Assembly (NCBI GenBank): GCA_035315685.1
Contig: DATFXR010000736.1
Coordinates: 1 to 17,497, forward strand
Reading direction: 5' to 3'
Source: QHWK01 sp035315685
Lineage (GTDB): Bacteria; Acidobacteriota; Vicinamibacteria; Vicinamibacterales; CAVVIG01
Length of the DNA: 17,497 nt
Each line of letters begins with the position of its first letter. Position 1 is the stretch's first letter. Position numbers and translations under genes: made by a program. The notes beneath the pieces were generated by a model. That model did no database searches, was not told where the DNA came from, and saw only the letters and a program-made list of their open reading frames with translations. Positions 5,703 through 13,706 of this stretch are shown here, one piece after another.

Positions 5703-8291
5703 TCACGGCAATGCGGTCACCGCATCGCGCAACTCGGCGATGTGGAGCGCGCGAATCAGTGTTCCAGTGGTGATCGCGCCGGTGAATGTCGGAGAAGTGA
5801 GGCCGCGCGCCGTGTAGACGTCGGTCAGAGCGGAGCGCAGTTCGTTGATGTGGACCGGTTTGATCGCCGTGGTGTGGACCGTCAGCGTGGCATCGGTCCA
5901 CGGAAAAGCGGGGAGCGGCTGTGCGGCGCGGAGGGCGTCGATGCGCGTTCGCAGCTCCAGGACGTGCACGGCCCGCACCTGCGTCGTTCCGGTCGTCAGC
6001 GTCGCATCGGTGAAGCTGTTTGTCGCGTCGGTGAACGTCACCGCCACGGTCGCCGCGCTCGAATCGGTGCTTCCCTTGGCATTCGTCACTCTCACCCAGT
6101 AATTGGCCAGGCCGTCGAGCGGCGGCGTGACGAAGGTGCTCGCCGTCGCTAAGGGAATCGGGTTCACGACGCCGCTCGGACCGAGATGCCACTGATAGGT
6201 AACCGGGAGCAGACTGTCAGCAACGACGCTCAGCGACGCCGTCGTGCGCGCCACGATTGTCTGATTGACAGGAGACGCAGTGATTCTGGGTGATGCGAAT
6301 GCGGTGTCGGCCATCACGATCCCTACGCCGGAATCGCGGTCGATCCCTGGTGCCTGGATGTCTATTGCGCTGCTCAGAAGTGCGGTACGAACCTGAGCGG
6401 CTGTTATGCCTGGCCGCGCCGATTGGATCAGTGCCGCAATGGCAGCCGCGTGCGGCGCGGCGGCGGACGTGCCGAAGAACGGATTCGAAAATCCGCCGGC
6501 GCCGGTAACCGAGACCCCATCAGCCGCGGTGATATCCGGCTTGAGGAGAACCTGCCCGCCCGTGGACGAGACGTTTCCCGGAGTGAGCGCGGCGCCGGCC
6601 GACGTGAAGAAGATGTGGCGCGGCCCGTCCGAGCTGAAAGGCTCGACGACGTTCGTCGAATTGAACGGGTTGGGGAACGGGCCAGTCGGTGCGCCTAACG
6701 TAAATGCCGTCGCGGCAGGCGTGGCGGCGACGCTGAACGACGTCGGCGCGGTCGTCGTCGCGTGACCGTGTGTGCTGCCCGCGGTGGCTATACCCAGTCG
6801 GCCGCGGTTCGTATCAAGGTGCAAGAAGCGGTCTGCGCCCGCGAATTTGACAATGACGATCCGCTCGTTCGGGAAGGCATGGCCCATCTGCTCGAAAGGA
6901 TCCTGCGTGCCATTCTGCGTATCCGTGGAGGAATCGAAAATCGTTGTTCCGGTATTGTCGAGAATGAAGATGTCGTAGTCGTTGGAGGACGCGCCAAGCG
7001 GGTCGGACCAGGCCAGCGTGACGGGACCACTGACGTTCGTGAAGGTCATGACGTCGAAGGTCGTGGCGCCGAAGCTGTGGAGCCTTGTAGGGGCGCCCTC
7101 AAAAGTCAGGATTGGATCGGCGGCGGGTCCGCCATCGACGAAGTCGCCTTCCCACGTTCCGGAGGTGCCGGCGTCCAGGTTGCCGGAATTCGCGGCCGAC
7201 GAGAAGTACAACGCGCCGGAGGCGGAAACGTCCTTGACGGCCTGCGCGACGACGCCGCCGTTGGTATTCGAAATCACCGACGGATCCTGACCGTCCTGGA
7301 ACGGTGTCTCGACGAAGTACCCGACGTCGTCCACGATGATGTCGCAACCAGCCGTGCGCAGATCGCGGATGTTCTGGGCGAATTGTGCGGGCGTTGGATC
7401 GGCCGTCGCAAAGAACAACTGTGCGGCCGGCGCGAGGTCGTGGATGATTTCCAGCATTGCTGTCCCCTCGGCGCCGCTTCCCGCCTGGAGGGGGAGGACG
7501 GTAACTGCTCCGAGATCGCCGCTCGCCTGACTCGTCGCCAGTCCGTCGACGCCGTCGGAGATCACGCCCACCTTGATGCCGGTGCCGTTGACGCCGTAGG
7601 TGGAGCGAGCTGTCGCCGCTTTGTGTGTGACGTCACCCTGCGAGGTGACGCTGCCGACGTTCGTGATGTGGCCCTGTCCACCCAGGGCCGCCTGCACAGA
7701 TTCGATGATCGCGCCGCGATCGCGCAGCTTCCGTTCGCGGCGAATCGCGAGGTCGTCGCGGGAGCTGACCGAGGACTCCGTGAACACGCTGCCGCGCGAT
7801 GCGGAGGTGAAATAGTCAGGCTTGGGCTGCACGAAGCGGACGTCTGGCAAAGCGGCAATGCGCTCGATCTCCAGGAGATCGGCATCGACGAGCACACTGC
7901 GCCCAGCCGCCTGAGTCGCGACGACGTCGACTCCCAGACCACCGAGGGCGGCAAGCAGCCGATCCGTGACGTCGGCTCTCAGTTCGAGTTGCACCTTACC
8001 GCTTGCGGCGCGAGGGAGCGCGACGCTCATCGTGGTGACGCTGGTTTCCCCCGTCAGCTGCCGCTTGGCATGGAGCAGTCGCGAGTTGATCTTGCGCTGT
8101 ACCGGCGTGAGCGCCCGTTTCTCCGCGAGCAGCGAGCCGATCTGCGCGAGCCCGGCCGGAGTCACACCACTTGGCTGCGATGCCTGCGGTGCCGCCTGTC
8201 CCAGAGCGGCCACTGCGCGGTAGCCCGCAGCAGCCGAAACAAGAACGACCACGAGCGACGCGGTGACAATGCGACGGAGCGATCGCCTCAT
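5703..8291 (-). CDS. Secreted S8/S53-like serine peptidase with Ig-like domain and C-terminal HIxELR repeats
   Basis: 862 residues. A signal peptide covers about 1-28. A pro-region follows at about 60-160 (VQRKINSRLL, ADVTDRLLAAL, RSVLVDADLL, VRFVQPKPD). The catalytic domain is about 230-660, with D246 in VGVISDGVDG and S609 in FFGTSAAAPHAAAIAAL. Where subtilisins have catalytic His in HGT, this protein has E275 (AEGTAMLEIIHDLAP). D321/D322 in DIIVDDVGYF fall where subtilisins carry the oxyanion Asn. Both changes match the Glu/Asp/Ser chemistry of sedolisins. An Ig-like domain (about 668-752) and three C-terminal repeats (about 758-862) follow. AAGGAAGG (8298-8305) six bases before ATG 8291 fixes the start, which overlaps the upstream stop as TAATG. 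The substrate is unknown; extracellular protein degradation or self-processing is likely. Confidence 0.88.
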   Translation of the reverse strand: MRRSLRRIVTASLVVVLVSAAAGYRAVAALGQAAPQASQPSGVTPAGLAQIGSLLAEKRALTPVQRKINSRLLHAKRQLTGETSVTTMSVALPRAASGKVQLELRADVTDRLLAALGGLGVDVVATQAAGRSVLVDADLLEIERIAALPDVRFVQPKPDYFTSASRGSVFTESSVSSRDDLAIRRERKLRDRGAIIESVQAALGGQGHITNVGSVTSQGDVTHKAATARSTYGVNGTGIKVGVISDGVDGLATSQASGDLGAVTVLPLQAGSGAEGTAMLEIIHDLAPAAQLFFATADPTPAQFAQNIRDLRTAGCDIIVDDVGYFVETPFQDGQDPSVISNTNGGVVAQAVKDVSASGALYFSSAANSGNLDAGTSGTWEGDFVDGGPAADPILTFEGAPTRLHSFGATTFDVMTFTNVSGPVTLAWSDPLGASSNDYDIFILDNTGTTIFDSSTDTQNGTQDPFEQMGHAFPNERIVIVKFAGADRFLHLDTNRGRLGIATAGSTHGHATTTAPTSFSVAATPAATAFTLGAPTGPFPNPFNSTNVVEPFSSDGPRHIFFTSAGAALTPGNVSSTGGQVLLKPDITAADGVSVTGAGGFSNPFFGTSAAAPHAAAIAALIQSARPGITAAQVRTALLSSAIDIQAPGIDRDSGVGIVMADTAFASPRITASPVNQTIVARTTASLSVVADSLLPVTYQWHLGPSGVVNPIPLATASTFVTPPLDGLANYWVRVTNAKGSTDSSAATVAVTFTDATNSFTDATLTTGTTQVRAVHVLELRTRIDALRAAQPLPAFPWTDATLTVHTTAIKPVHINELRSALTDVYTARGLTSPTFTGAITTGTLIRALHIAELRDAVTALP

Positions 8292-8755
8292 TACAAACCT
8301 TCCTTCGGCCGGTTCGTCATCGACTTCGGCGCTGGTTGAATCCCGTAGACAGCCTGGTCGGCCGCGAGCTCCTCTAATCGCGTGAGCGGGACCCACGCGA
8401 GGATGGATCGATACGCCGGCAGGCTCGACACGGTCGTCGCGTTGAGCGCGCGCAGTTTCGTCCGCATCGCGTCGGTCACATCGCAGCGGATCTCGACGAG
8501 CGCACGGCCCTTCGCGTCGATCTCAACGCCAGAGGCTGGGTCGGGCTGCAGCTTGTCGCCCTCGCGCCGGGCGCGATCGATCTCGCGAAGGAGATGGCTG
8601 TCGATCTTTCGCTGTGCCGCCGTTTGCGATTGCTTTGGCGGTTGCATGGCGCCGGCGCCCTCCGCGAGCGCACGTTCGGGTGTGGCCGCAAGTACAGGGA
8701 CCAGCACGAAAAGCAGGCTCGACGTGCGGAGACTCGAATGAGTCCGGACCTGCAC
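8291..8755 (-). CDS. Free-standing propeptide-like secreted protein, putative inhibitor or chaperone of the adjacent peptidase
   Basis: 154 residues starting at GTG 8755, nine bases after AAAGGAG (8765-8771). The N-terminus (VRTHSSLRTSSLLFVLVPVL...) is a signal peptide ending near residue 30. The mature part aligns with the pro-region of the next gene: QRKIDSHLL against QRKINSRLL, ALVEIRCDVTDAMRTKLRAL against VQLELRADVTDRLLAALGGL, RSILAWVPLTRLEELA against RSVLVDADLLEIERIA, and VYGIQPAPKS against VRFVQPKPDY. It has no catalytic domain. The TAA stop overlaps the peptidase ATG, which implies translational coupling and matched dosage. Known peptidase propeptides fold and inhibit their enzymes, so an inhibitor or folding role is inferred. 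A longer reading from 8899 was not used because it buries the signal peptide and ignores the ribosome site. Confidence 0.8.
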   Translation of the reverse strand: MQVRTHSSLRTSSLLFVLVPVLAATPERALAEGAGAMQPPKQSQTAAQRKIDSHLLREIDRARREGDKLQPDPASGVEIDAKGRALVEIRCDVTDAMRTKLRALNATTVSSLPAYRSILAWVPLTRLEELAADQAVYGIQPAPKSMTNRPKEGL

Positions 8756-8764
8756 GAGCGCGAT

Positions 8765-8771
8765 CTCCTTT
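8765..8771 (-). promoter_or_regulatory. Shine-Dalgarno site that sets the GTG start of the propeptide-like gene
   Basis: On the minus strand AAAGGAG lies nine bases upstream of GTG 8755. The protein read from there begins directly with a signal peptide. No ATG in this frame lies near. Confidence 0.65.
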
Positions 8772-9001
8772 GTCCCGCTGGATGTCGATCCTCGATCTCT
8801 CGTAGGCGCGACAGAGATCGCGATGCGTATCCCGGCTGGAATCCTGTGAGCTTTTGTGGCTGTGACTGCAACTCTCGCCCAGCTCAGCTGTATTGTCAAG
8901 TAAAGATCGGATCTGGTGACGTTAATAAACGCCGGGCGCGGCAGGTTCGAACGAACAGTTCAACCGGACGACTCGCGTCGGCTGCTCGTTCACGTGATCG
9001 A

Positions 9002-9796
9002 ATGATGCTGACCGCGATGACGTTCAACATCCGCTATGACGATGGATCCGACGGTCCGCTCGGATGGCGGCAGCGGCGCGTCGGAGTGATCGAGACGATT
9101 CGCGCGCATCGTCCGGATCTGCTCGCGGTTCAGGAGCCGACCGAGCGACAGGCGCGCGACATCGCCGAGGCGATGCCGGACCTGACGATGTTCGGACCCG
9201 CGGGCGACGAGTGGGACGACCTCGATCCGCCGCGAGGGTTCTATCGGTCGGATCGATTTGATGCCCGTGACAGCGGCGTCTTCTGGCTCTCGGACACACC
9301 GTCCGTTCCGCGCAGCGTCTCGTTCGCGAACGACTACGGCGCGCGCGCGTGCGCATGGGTCGTGCTGCGTGATCGCGAGACCGGTTGCGACCTCGTGTTC
9401 GCGTCCACGCACTTCGACACGAATCAGGACAGCACGGTCCCGTCAGCACACCTCGTGCGTGAGCAGCTGCACGGGATCGCCGGTTCGGCAGCGGTGATCG
9501 TCGCCGGCGACTTCAATGCGCCGGCCGGCGGCGACGCCCATCGATTTCTCACCGGCGAGGCCGGCTACCGCGACGCATGGAACGATGCCGGCCGGGGCGA
9601 CGCCGGCGTGGTCACCTTCAACCACTTCGTTGTCCCGCACGTGGCGCCCGCGGTTGACGAGGCGCTGGGAAACTACCGCATCGACTGGATTCTCCTGCGC
9701 GGCGATCTGCGGTGCGTGTCGGCGATCGTCGACGACGCGATCGCCGGAGCGCTGCCGCCGAGCGATCACTATCCGGTCGTCGCCAGAATCGACTGA
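9002..9796 (+). CDS. Endonuclease/exonuclease/phosphatase family protein
   Basis: 264 residues with the full set of metal and catalytic residues of the EEP fold: N9 in TFNIRYD, E45 in AVQEPTE, H137 in ASTHFDT, D170 and N172 in VAGDFNAP, D228 in YRIDWIL, and D255-H256 in PSDHYPVV. Enzymes of this fold cut phosphodiester or phosphomonoester bonds in DNA, RNA, lipids or inositol phosphates; the sequence does not say which. There is no signal peptide, so it probably acts in the cytoplasm. The start is ATG 9002 (or ATG 9005); upstream extension would run into the divergent operon. No Shine-Dalgarno site is evident. It is divergent from the peptidase operon, with 246 bases between them, and shows no functional link to its neighbours. 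Confidence 0.9.
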   Translation: MMLTAMTFNIRYDDGSDGPLGWRQRRVGVIETIRAHRPDLLAVQEPTERQARDIAEAMPDLTMFGPAGDEWDDLDPPRGFYRSDRFDARDSGVFWLSDTPSVPRSVSFANDYGARACAWVVLRDRETGCDLVFASTHFDTNQDSTVPSAHLVREQLHGIAGSAAVIVAGDFNAPAGGDAHRFLTGEAGYRDAWNDAGRGDAGVVTFNHFVVPHVAPAVDEALGNYRIDWILLRGDLRCVSAIVDDAIAGALPPSDHYPVVARID

Positions 9797-9936
9797 CAGC
9801 CCCGGAAGCCTCGACCCGGACCCGCGTTCAGTTACGTGAATGTACGCGTTCTACTCGATCAGGGTCGGAACCGCGACAACAGTGTAAGCGGTCGAGCATT
9901 TCTGTCGGCGCTCGCGCCGTGCGCCGCCTCCCGATG

Positions 9937-9983
9937 CTCGCTGGAGAATCTGCTGGCGTCCGCCGATAACTGAGTCCAGCGAG
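9937..9983. other. Perfect 9-base inverted repeat upstream of the beta-helix gene
   Basis: CTCGCTGGA (9937-9945) is the exact reverse complement of TCCAGCGAG (9975-9983), with a 29-base spacer. It lies about 80 bases before the beta-helix start, within the 266-base gap 9797-10062. The gap holds no other convincing signal and no clear terminator for the upstream gene. It could be an operator or an RNA stem; with stems this short in GC-rich DNA, chance is also possible. Confidence 0.35.
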
Positions 9984-10050
9984 ACGATCGCGTCCCCTGC
10001 GCGCAGATGCACGAGCGAGCAGCGCGCCAGTTCAACACGAGAACGACGAT

Positions 10051-10055
10051 AGGAG
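10051..10055 (+). promoter_or_regulatory. Ribosome binding site of the beta-helix gene
   Basis: AGGAG lies seven bases before ATG 10063, which supports that start. Confidence 0.7.
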
Positions 10056-10062
10056 TCGGTTC

Positions 10063-10968
10063 ATGAGCAAGGCGTGTTTCACCGCGGTGGCGTCAGTGAT
10101 TGCGGCGGTCTGCTTTCTTCCTCCACTCGCCGAGGCTCAGGCGACCCGAACCTGGGTTTCCGGCGTCGGCGACGACGCCAATCCATGCAGCCGCACGGCC
10201 CCGTGCAAGACGTTCGCTGGAGCGATCTCCAAGACCGCTCCCGCTGGAGAGATCGACGTGCTCGATCCGGGAGGCTTCGGCGCCCTCACGATTACGAAAT
10301 CGATCACCATTGATGGCACGTCCGGCCTCGCCGGCGTGCTCGTGTCCGGCACCAACGGCATTGTCGTCAACGCCGGCAGCGGCGACGTGGTGATCCTGCG
10401 CAATCTCGACTTCGACGGGATTGGCACCGGTCTCGACGGCATCCTGATCCTCGGGGGAGGGGATGTCCGAATCGAGAACTGCAAGATTTACGGTTTCTCC
10501 AGACGCGGCATCGAAGACGACCGCTCCGCCGGGCATCTGTTCGTCTCGAACACGATCGTCAGCAACAACGCTCAAACCGGCATCCTGGCGTTGTCGGGAA
10601 TGGGCAGCACGCTGGACGTGAGCATCGACCACGTGCAGATGCACAGCAACGGCAACGCGGGGCTCGCCATCACCGGTGGCACTCAAGCAGCCGTCGCGCA
10701 TTCATGGGCCACCTCGAACGTGCACGGCTTCTACGCAGATTCCGGGGCGGTCCTGAATCTCGACGATAGCGTGGCGTTCGGGAACAGCGGCACCGGCATC
10801 AACGTCTCGTCGGGAGGCGTGGCGCGCCTGTTCAACTCGACCATCAGCAACAATGGCACAGGACTGAGCGTCGGCGCAGGTAGCAGCGTCGGCTCGTTTG
10901 GGATGAACCGCATCTCCGGCAATTCCGCCGGCAACGGACCGCCTACAGCCAGCCTGCCGGTGCAATAA
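10063..10968 (+). CDS. Secreted right-handed parallel beta-helix protein
   Basis: 301 residues. The signal peptide covers about 1-25 (MSKACFTAVASVIAAV..., cleavage after AEA). The mature start TWVSGVGDDANPCSRTAPCK is typical of a family of secreted beta-helix proteins; its two cysteines may form a disulfide. The next segment (KTFAGAIS, GEIDVLDPGGFG, LTITKSITIDG) leads into short repeated strands rich in Gly, Asn, Ser and Val (DVRIENCKIYG, LFVSNTIVSNNAQTG, VSIDHVQMHSNGNAG, ARLFNSTISNNGTG), each resembling a PbH1 turn. No catalytic residues of pectate lyases were recognised, so binding or a surface role is as likely as polysaccharide cleavage. It stands alone between plus-strand genes, with an R3 repeat downstream. 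Confidence 0.88.
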   Translation: MSKACFTAVASVIAAVCFLPPLAEAQATRTWVSGVGDDANPCSRTAPCKTFAGAISKTAPAGEIDVLDPGGFGALTITKSITIDGTSGLAGVLVSGTNGIVVNAGSGDVVILRNLDFDGIGTGLDGILILGGGDVRIENCKIYGFSRRGIEDDRSAGHLFVSNTIVSNNAQTGILALSGMGSTLDVSIDHVQMHSNGNAGLAITGGTQAAVAHSWATSNVHGFYADSGAVLNLDDSVAFGNSGTGINVSSGGVARLFNSTISNNGTGLSVGAGSSVGSFGMNRISGNSAGNGPPTASLPVQ

Positions 10969-10978
10969 GACAGACGGA

Positions 10979-11062
10979 AAGCAACCGCAGAGAACGCAGA
11001 GATCGCAGAGTCTTCTTTTCCTTCGTTGGTTCTGCCATCGGTGCGAGTGCTCCGCGGTTGCT
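10979..11062. repeat. Hairpin-forming 9-mer repeat before the permease (family R3, copy b)
   Basis: Three units of AxCGCAGAG with exact 9-base period lie at 10984-10992, 10993-11001 and 11002-11010. The segment 10980-10992 pairs with 11050-11062 (CTCCGCGGTTGCT) at 12 of 13 positions. It is the same family as the element after lpdA, with a different core. It occupies much of the 177-base gap between the beta-helix gene and the permease. The remainder of that gap holds only a short CCGTC/GACGG stem close to the permease start. Confidence 0.85.
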
Positions 11063-11145
11063 GTCCCTCCCGACCCGCCCCGGTTCACACACTCAGCATG
11101 TAGGGCAGTCAACGTCGGCCTTGTGTCTTCCGTCTAAGACGGCAC

Positions 11146-13704
11146 ATGGCCGACTTCTTCGCAGAGCTCCGCTACGCGGCCCGGCAATTCTGGCAGTCGC
11201 GTGTGTTCAGCGCCGCCGCGATCCTGACGCTCGCGCTCGGCATCGGCGGCACCACCGCCATCTTCACGCTCATGCATGCGGTGATGCTGCGCTCGTTGCC
11301 GGTCACCAATCCCGACCTGCTGTACCGCATCGGCGACGGCGACGCCTGCTGCGTCCAGGGCTCACCGCAGGATCGCTGGGGGATGTTCACGTTCCCGCTC
11401 TACGAGCGGTTGAAGGCAGAGGCGCCCGAGTTCGAAGAGGTCGCGGCATTCCAGGCTGCGGGCCCGCGCTTCAGCGTGCGGCGCGAAGGCGGCGAGATTG
11501 CCGCCCGGCCGACGCGCGGCGAGTTCGTCACCGGCAACTACTTCACCACGCTCGGCGTCGGCGCGTTCGGCGGACGCGTCTTCTCCACCGCGGACGACCA
11601 GCCTGCGTCAGCGCCAGTTGTCGTGCTCAGCCATCACCTCTGGGGGGGCACCTACGGCGCCGACCCGTCGATCGTCGGCTCCACATTGATCATCGAAGGA
11701 CATCCGTTCACCGTCGCCGGCATCACGCCACCGGGATTCTTCGGCGAGACGCTGCGCGGCGATCCGCCCGACTTGTGGATTCCGCTGCAGCAGGAGCCAC
11801 TGCTCAACGGCGAGAACACGATGGTGCGGCAGTCGGTGGCGGCGTGGCTGCGCGTCATCGGCCGGCTGAAGCCGGGCGCGTCGACGGCCGGCATCGGACC
11901 GCGGCTCACCGACGTGCTGCGGCAGTGGCTCCAGCACGACGCGGGATATCCGTCGATCTGGATGCCCGAGGTGATCCGCACGCTGCCCAAGCAGGTGATC
12001 GCTGTCGTGCCGGCGGGCGCTGGGGTCGGCGTGATGAAAGAGCAGTACAAGCGGAGCCTGCAGATCCTGCTCGGCGTCTGCGGGCTCGTCCTGCTCATCG
12101 CCTGCGCCAACGTCGCGAACCTGCTGCTGGCGCGGGCGGTCGCGCGGCGCGGGCAGACGGCGGTCCGGCTGGCGATTGGCGCGGCACGGCGTCAGATCGT
12201 GACGCAGGCGCTGATCGAGAGCGTGATGCTCGCCGTCGTCGGCGGCGTCGCAGGGCTGTTCGTCGCGACGGCCGCCGCGAACCTGCTGCTGTCGCTCGCG
12301 TTCAGCAGCACGCGGTTCCTGCCGATCGACACCACGCCGTCGCTCCCGGTCCTCGGTTTCGCGTTCGCGCTCGCGCTCGTCACCGGCATCGTGTTCGGCG
12401 CGGCCCCGGCGTGGTTCGCGACCCGCACCGATCCCGTGGATGCGCTGCGCGGCGCGGGACGCAGCACCGGCGATCACTCGTCGTTTGCGCGCAAGGCGCT
12501 GCTGGTGCTGCAGGCGACGGTCTCAGTGGTGCTCGTGGCGGGCGCGACGATGCTCGGGCGCAGCCTGGGCAAGCTCGAAAACCAGGACTTTGGCTTCACC
12601 GTCCCGAGTCGTGTGGTGGCCACCATCAGCCGTGCGCCGGCGACGTATACGCAGCCGAAGCTGGGCGCGCTGTATCGGACGCTCGAAGCGCGGCTCGATC
12701 AGATTCCCGGCGTCCGGAAGTCGGGGCTCGCGCTCTACAACCCGCTCACCGACAACTGGGGCGAGCTGGTGCTGGTCGCCGGCCATCCGCCGCCGAAACC
12801 GGGCGAGCAGGCGGGCGCCTCGTGGGATCGCGTGAGCGCGAACTACCTCCAGGATCTCGGCGTGACGGTCGTGCGCGGCCGCGCGTTCACCGGCGCGGAC
12901 AACGAGACGACGGCGCCGGTCGCCGTCGTCAACGAGGCGTTCGTGAGACGGTTCTTCAAGAGCGACGAAGATCCGATCGATCAGCACTTCGGGCTCGATC
13001 TGCCCGAGAACGTCGGCACCTTCCGCATCGTCGGCGTGGTCCGCGACGCGAAGTTCGCCGGGTTTCAGCTCGACCGGCCGGCGCGGCCGATGTTCTACGT
13101 GCCGCTGGCGCAGTGGGTCAACTATCAGAACCGCATGATGCAGCGGCTCGAGCTCGCGTCGCATTCGGTCGGCGGCATTCTGCTGGTGACCGACGTGCCG
13201 ATCGGGACGATCGAGCCGCTGCTGACGCGAGCGCTCGCCGAGGTCGATCCGAACCTTACGCTCACCCGAGTGCGCACGATGCAGCAGCAGGTCGACGTGT
13301 CGTTCGATCAGCAGCGCGCCGTGGCGAGTCTGGCGGGATTGTTCGGGATCGTCGCGCTCGCGCTCGCGGCCGTCGGCCTCTACGGCGTCACGGCGTACAC
13401 GGTCGCGCAGCGCACCAACGAGATCGGCATCCGGATGGCGCTCGGCGCCGATCGCGGCAAGGTCGTGGATCTGGTGCTGCGCAGCGCGTTCCGACGTGTC
13501 GCGATCGGACTGATTCTGGGCCTGCCGCTTGCCGTCGGCGCCGGCCGCCTGATCGCCGCGCAGCTCTACGGCGTCTCGTTCTGGGACCCGCTCGCGTTGA
13601 GCGTCGCCGCCGGATCGCTTGGTCTCTGCGCGCTGGTCGCCGCGCTGATTCCAGCCGCACGGGCTGCATCGATCTCGCCGATGAATGCGCTGCGTACGGA
13701 GTAA
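11146..13704 (+). CDS. ABC transporter permease, ADOP family (acidobacterial duplicated orphan permease)
   Basis: 852 residues in the inner membrane with two MacB/FtsX-type halves in one chain. The first membrane helix is at about 20-48 in the family signature (ILTLALGIGGTTAIFTLMHA). A large periplasmic MacB-like domain follows. Helices at about 306-330, 354-386 and 399-423 form the first FtsX unit. A second copy begins at about 448-474 (ARKALLVLQATVSVVLV), with another periplasmic domain and the final FtsX unit at about 726-852 (NEIGIRMALGA, ending AARAASISPMNALRTE). There is no ATPase domain and no ATPase gene beside it, as the family name implies. MacB relatives couple periplasmic work to ATP hydrolysis; the cargo is unknown here. 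No clear Shine-Dalgarno site precedes ATG 11146, but the signature start supports it. Confidence 0.94.
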   Translation: MADFFAELRYAARQFWQSRVFSAAAILTLALGIGGTTAIFTLMHAVMLRSLPVTNPDLLYRIGDGDACCVQGSPQDRWGMFTFPLYERLKAEAPEFEEVAAFQAAGPRFSVRREGGEIAARPTRGEFVTGNYFTTLGVGAFGGRVFSTADDQPASAPVVVLSHHLWGGTYGADPSIVGSTLIIEGHPFTVAGITPPGFFGETLRGDPPDLWIPLQQEPLLNGENTMVRQSVAAWLRVIGRLKPGASTAGIGPRLTDVLRQWLQHDAGYPSIWMPEVIRTLPKQVIAVVPAGAGVGVMKEQYKRSLQILLGVCGLVLLIACANVANLLLARAVARRGQTAVRLAIGAARRQIVTQALIESVMLAVVGGVAGLFVATAAANLLLSLAFSSTRFLPIDTTPSLPVLGFAFALALVTGIVFGAAPAWFATRTDPVDALRGAGRSTGDHSSFARKALLVLQATVSVVLVAGATMLGRSLGKLENQDFGFTVPSRVVATISRAPATYTQPKLGALYRTLEARLDQIPGVRKSGLALYNPLTDNWGELVLVAGHPPPKPGEQAGASWDRVSANYLQDLGVTVVRGRAFTGADNETTAPVAVVNEAFVRRFFKSDEDPIDQHFGLDLPENVGTFRIVGVVRDAKFAGFQLDRPARPMFYVPLAQWVNYQNRMMQRLELASHSVGGILLVTDVPIGTIEPLLTRALAEVDPNLTLTRVRTMQQQVDVSFDQQRAVASLAGLFGIVALALAAVGLYGVTAYTVAQRTNEIGIRMALGADRGKVVDLVLRSAFRRVAIGLILGLPLAVGAGRLIAAQLYGVSFWDPLALSVAAGSLGLCALVAALIPAARAASISPMNALRTE

Positions 13705-13706
13705 AT

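Noticed and set aside
6762..8339. Plus-strand open frame of 525 codons opposite the peptidase
   Set aside because: It mirrors the peptidase gene, lacks domains and reflects GC-biased codon use on the other strand.
8756..8899. Longer start for the propeptide-like gene at 8899
   Set aside because: It would place 48 residues before the signal peptide. The GTG 8755 has a good ribosome site.
8894..8899. TTGACA on the minus strand as a -35 box for the peptidase operon
   Set aside because: No sequence resembling a -10 box lies 16-18 bases downstream.
11130..11142. CCGTC-TAA-GACGG stem before the permease as a terminator
   Set aside because: Only five base pairs, with no T run after it.
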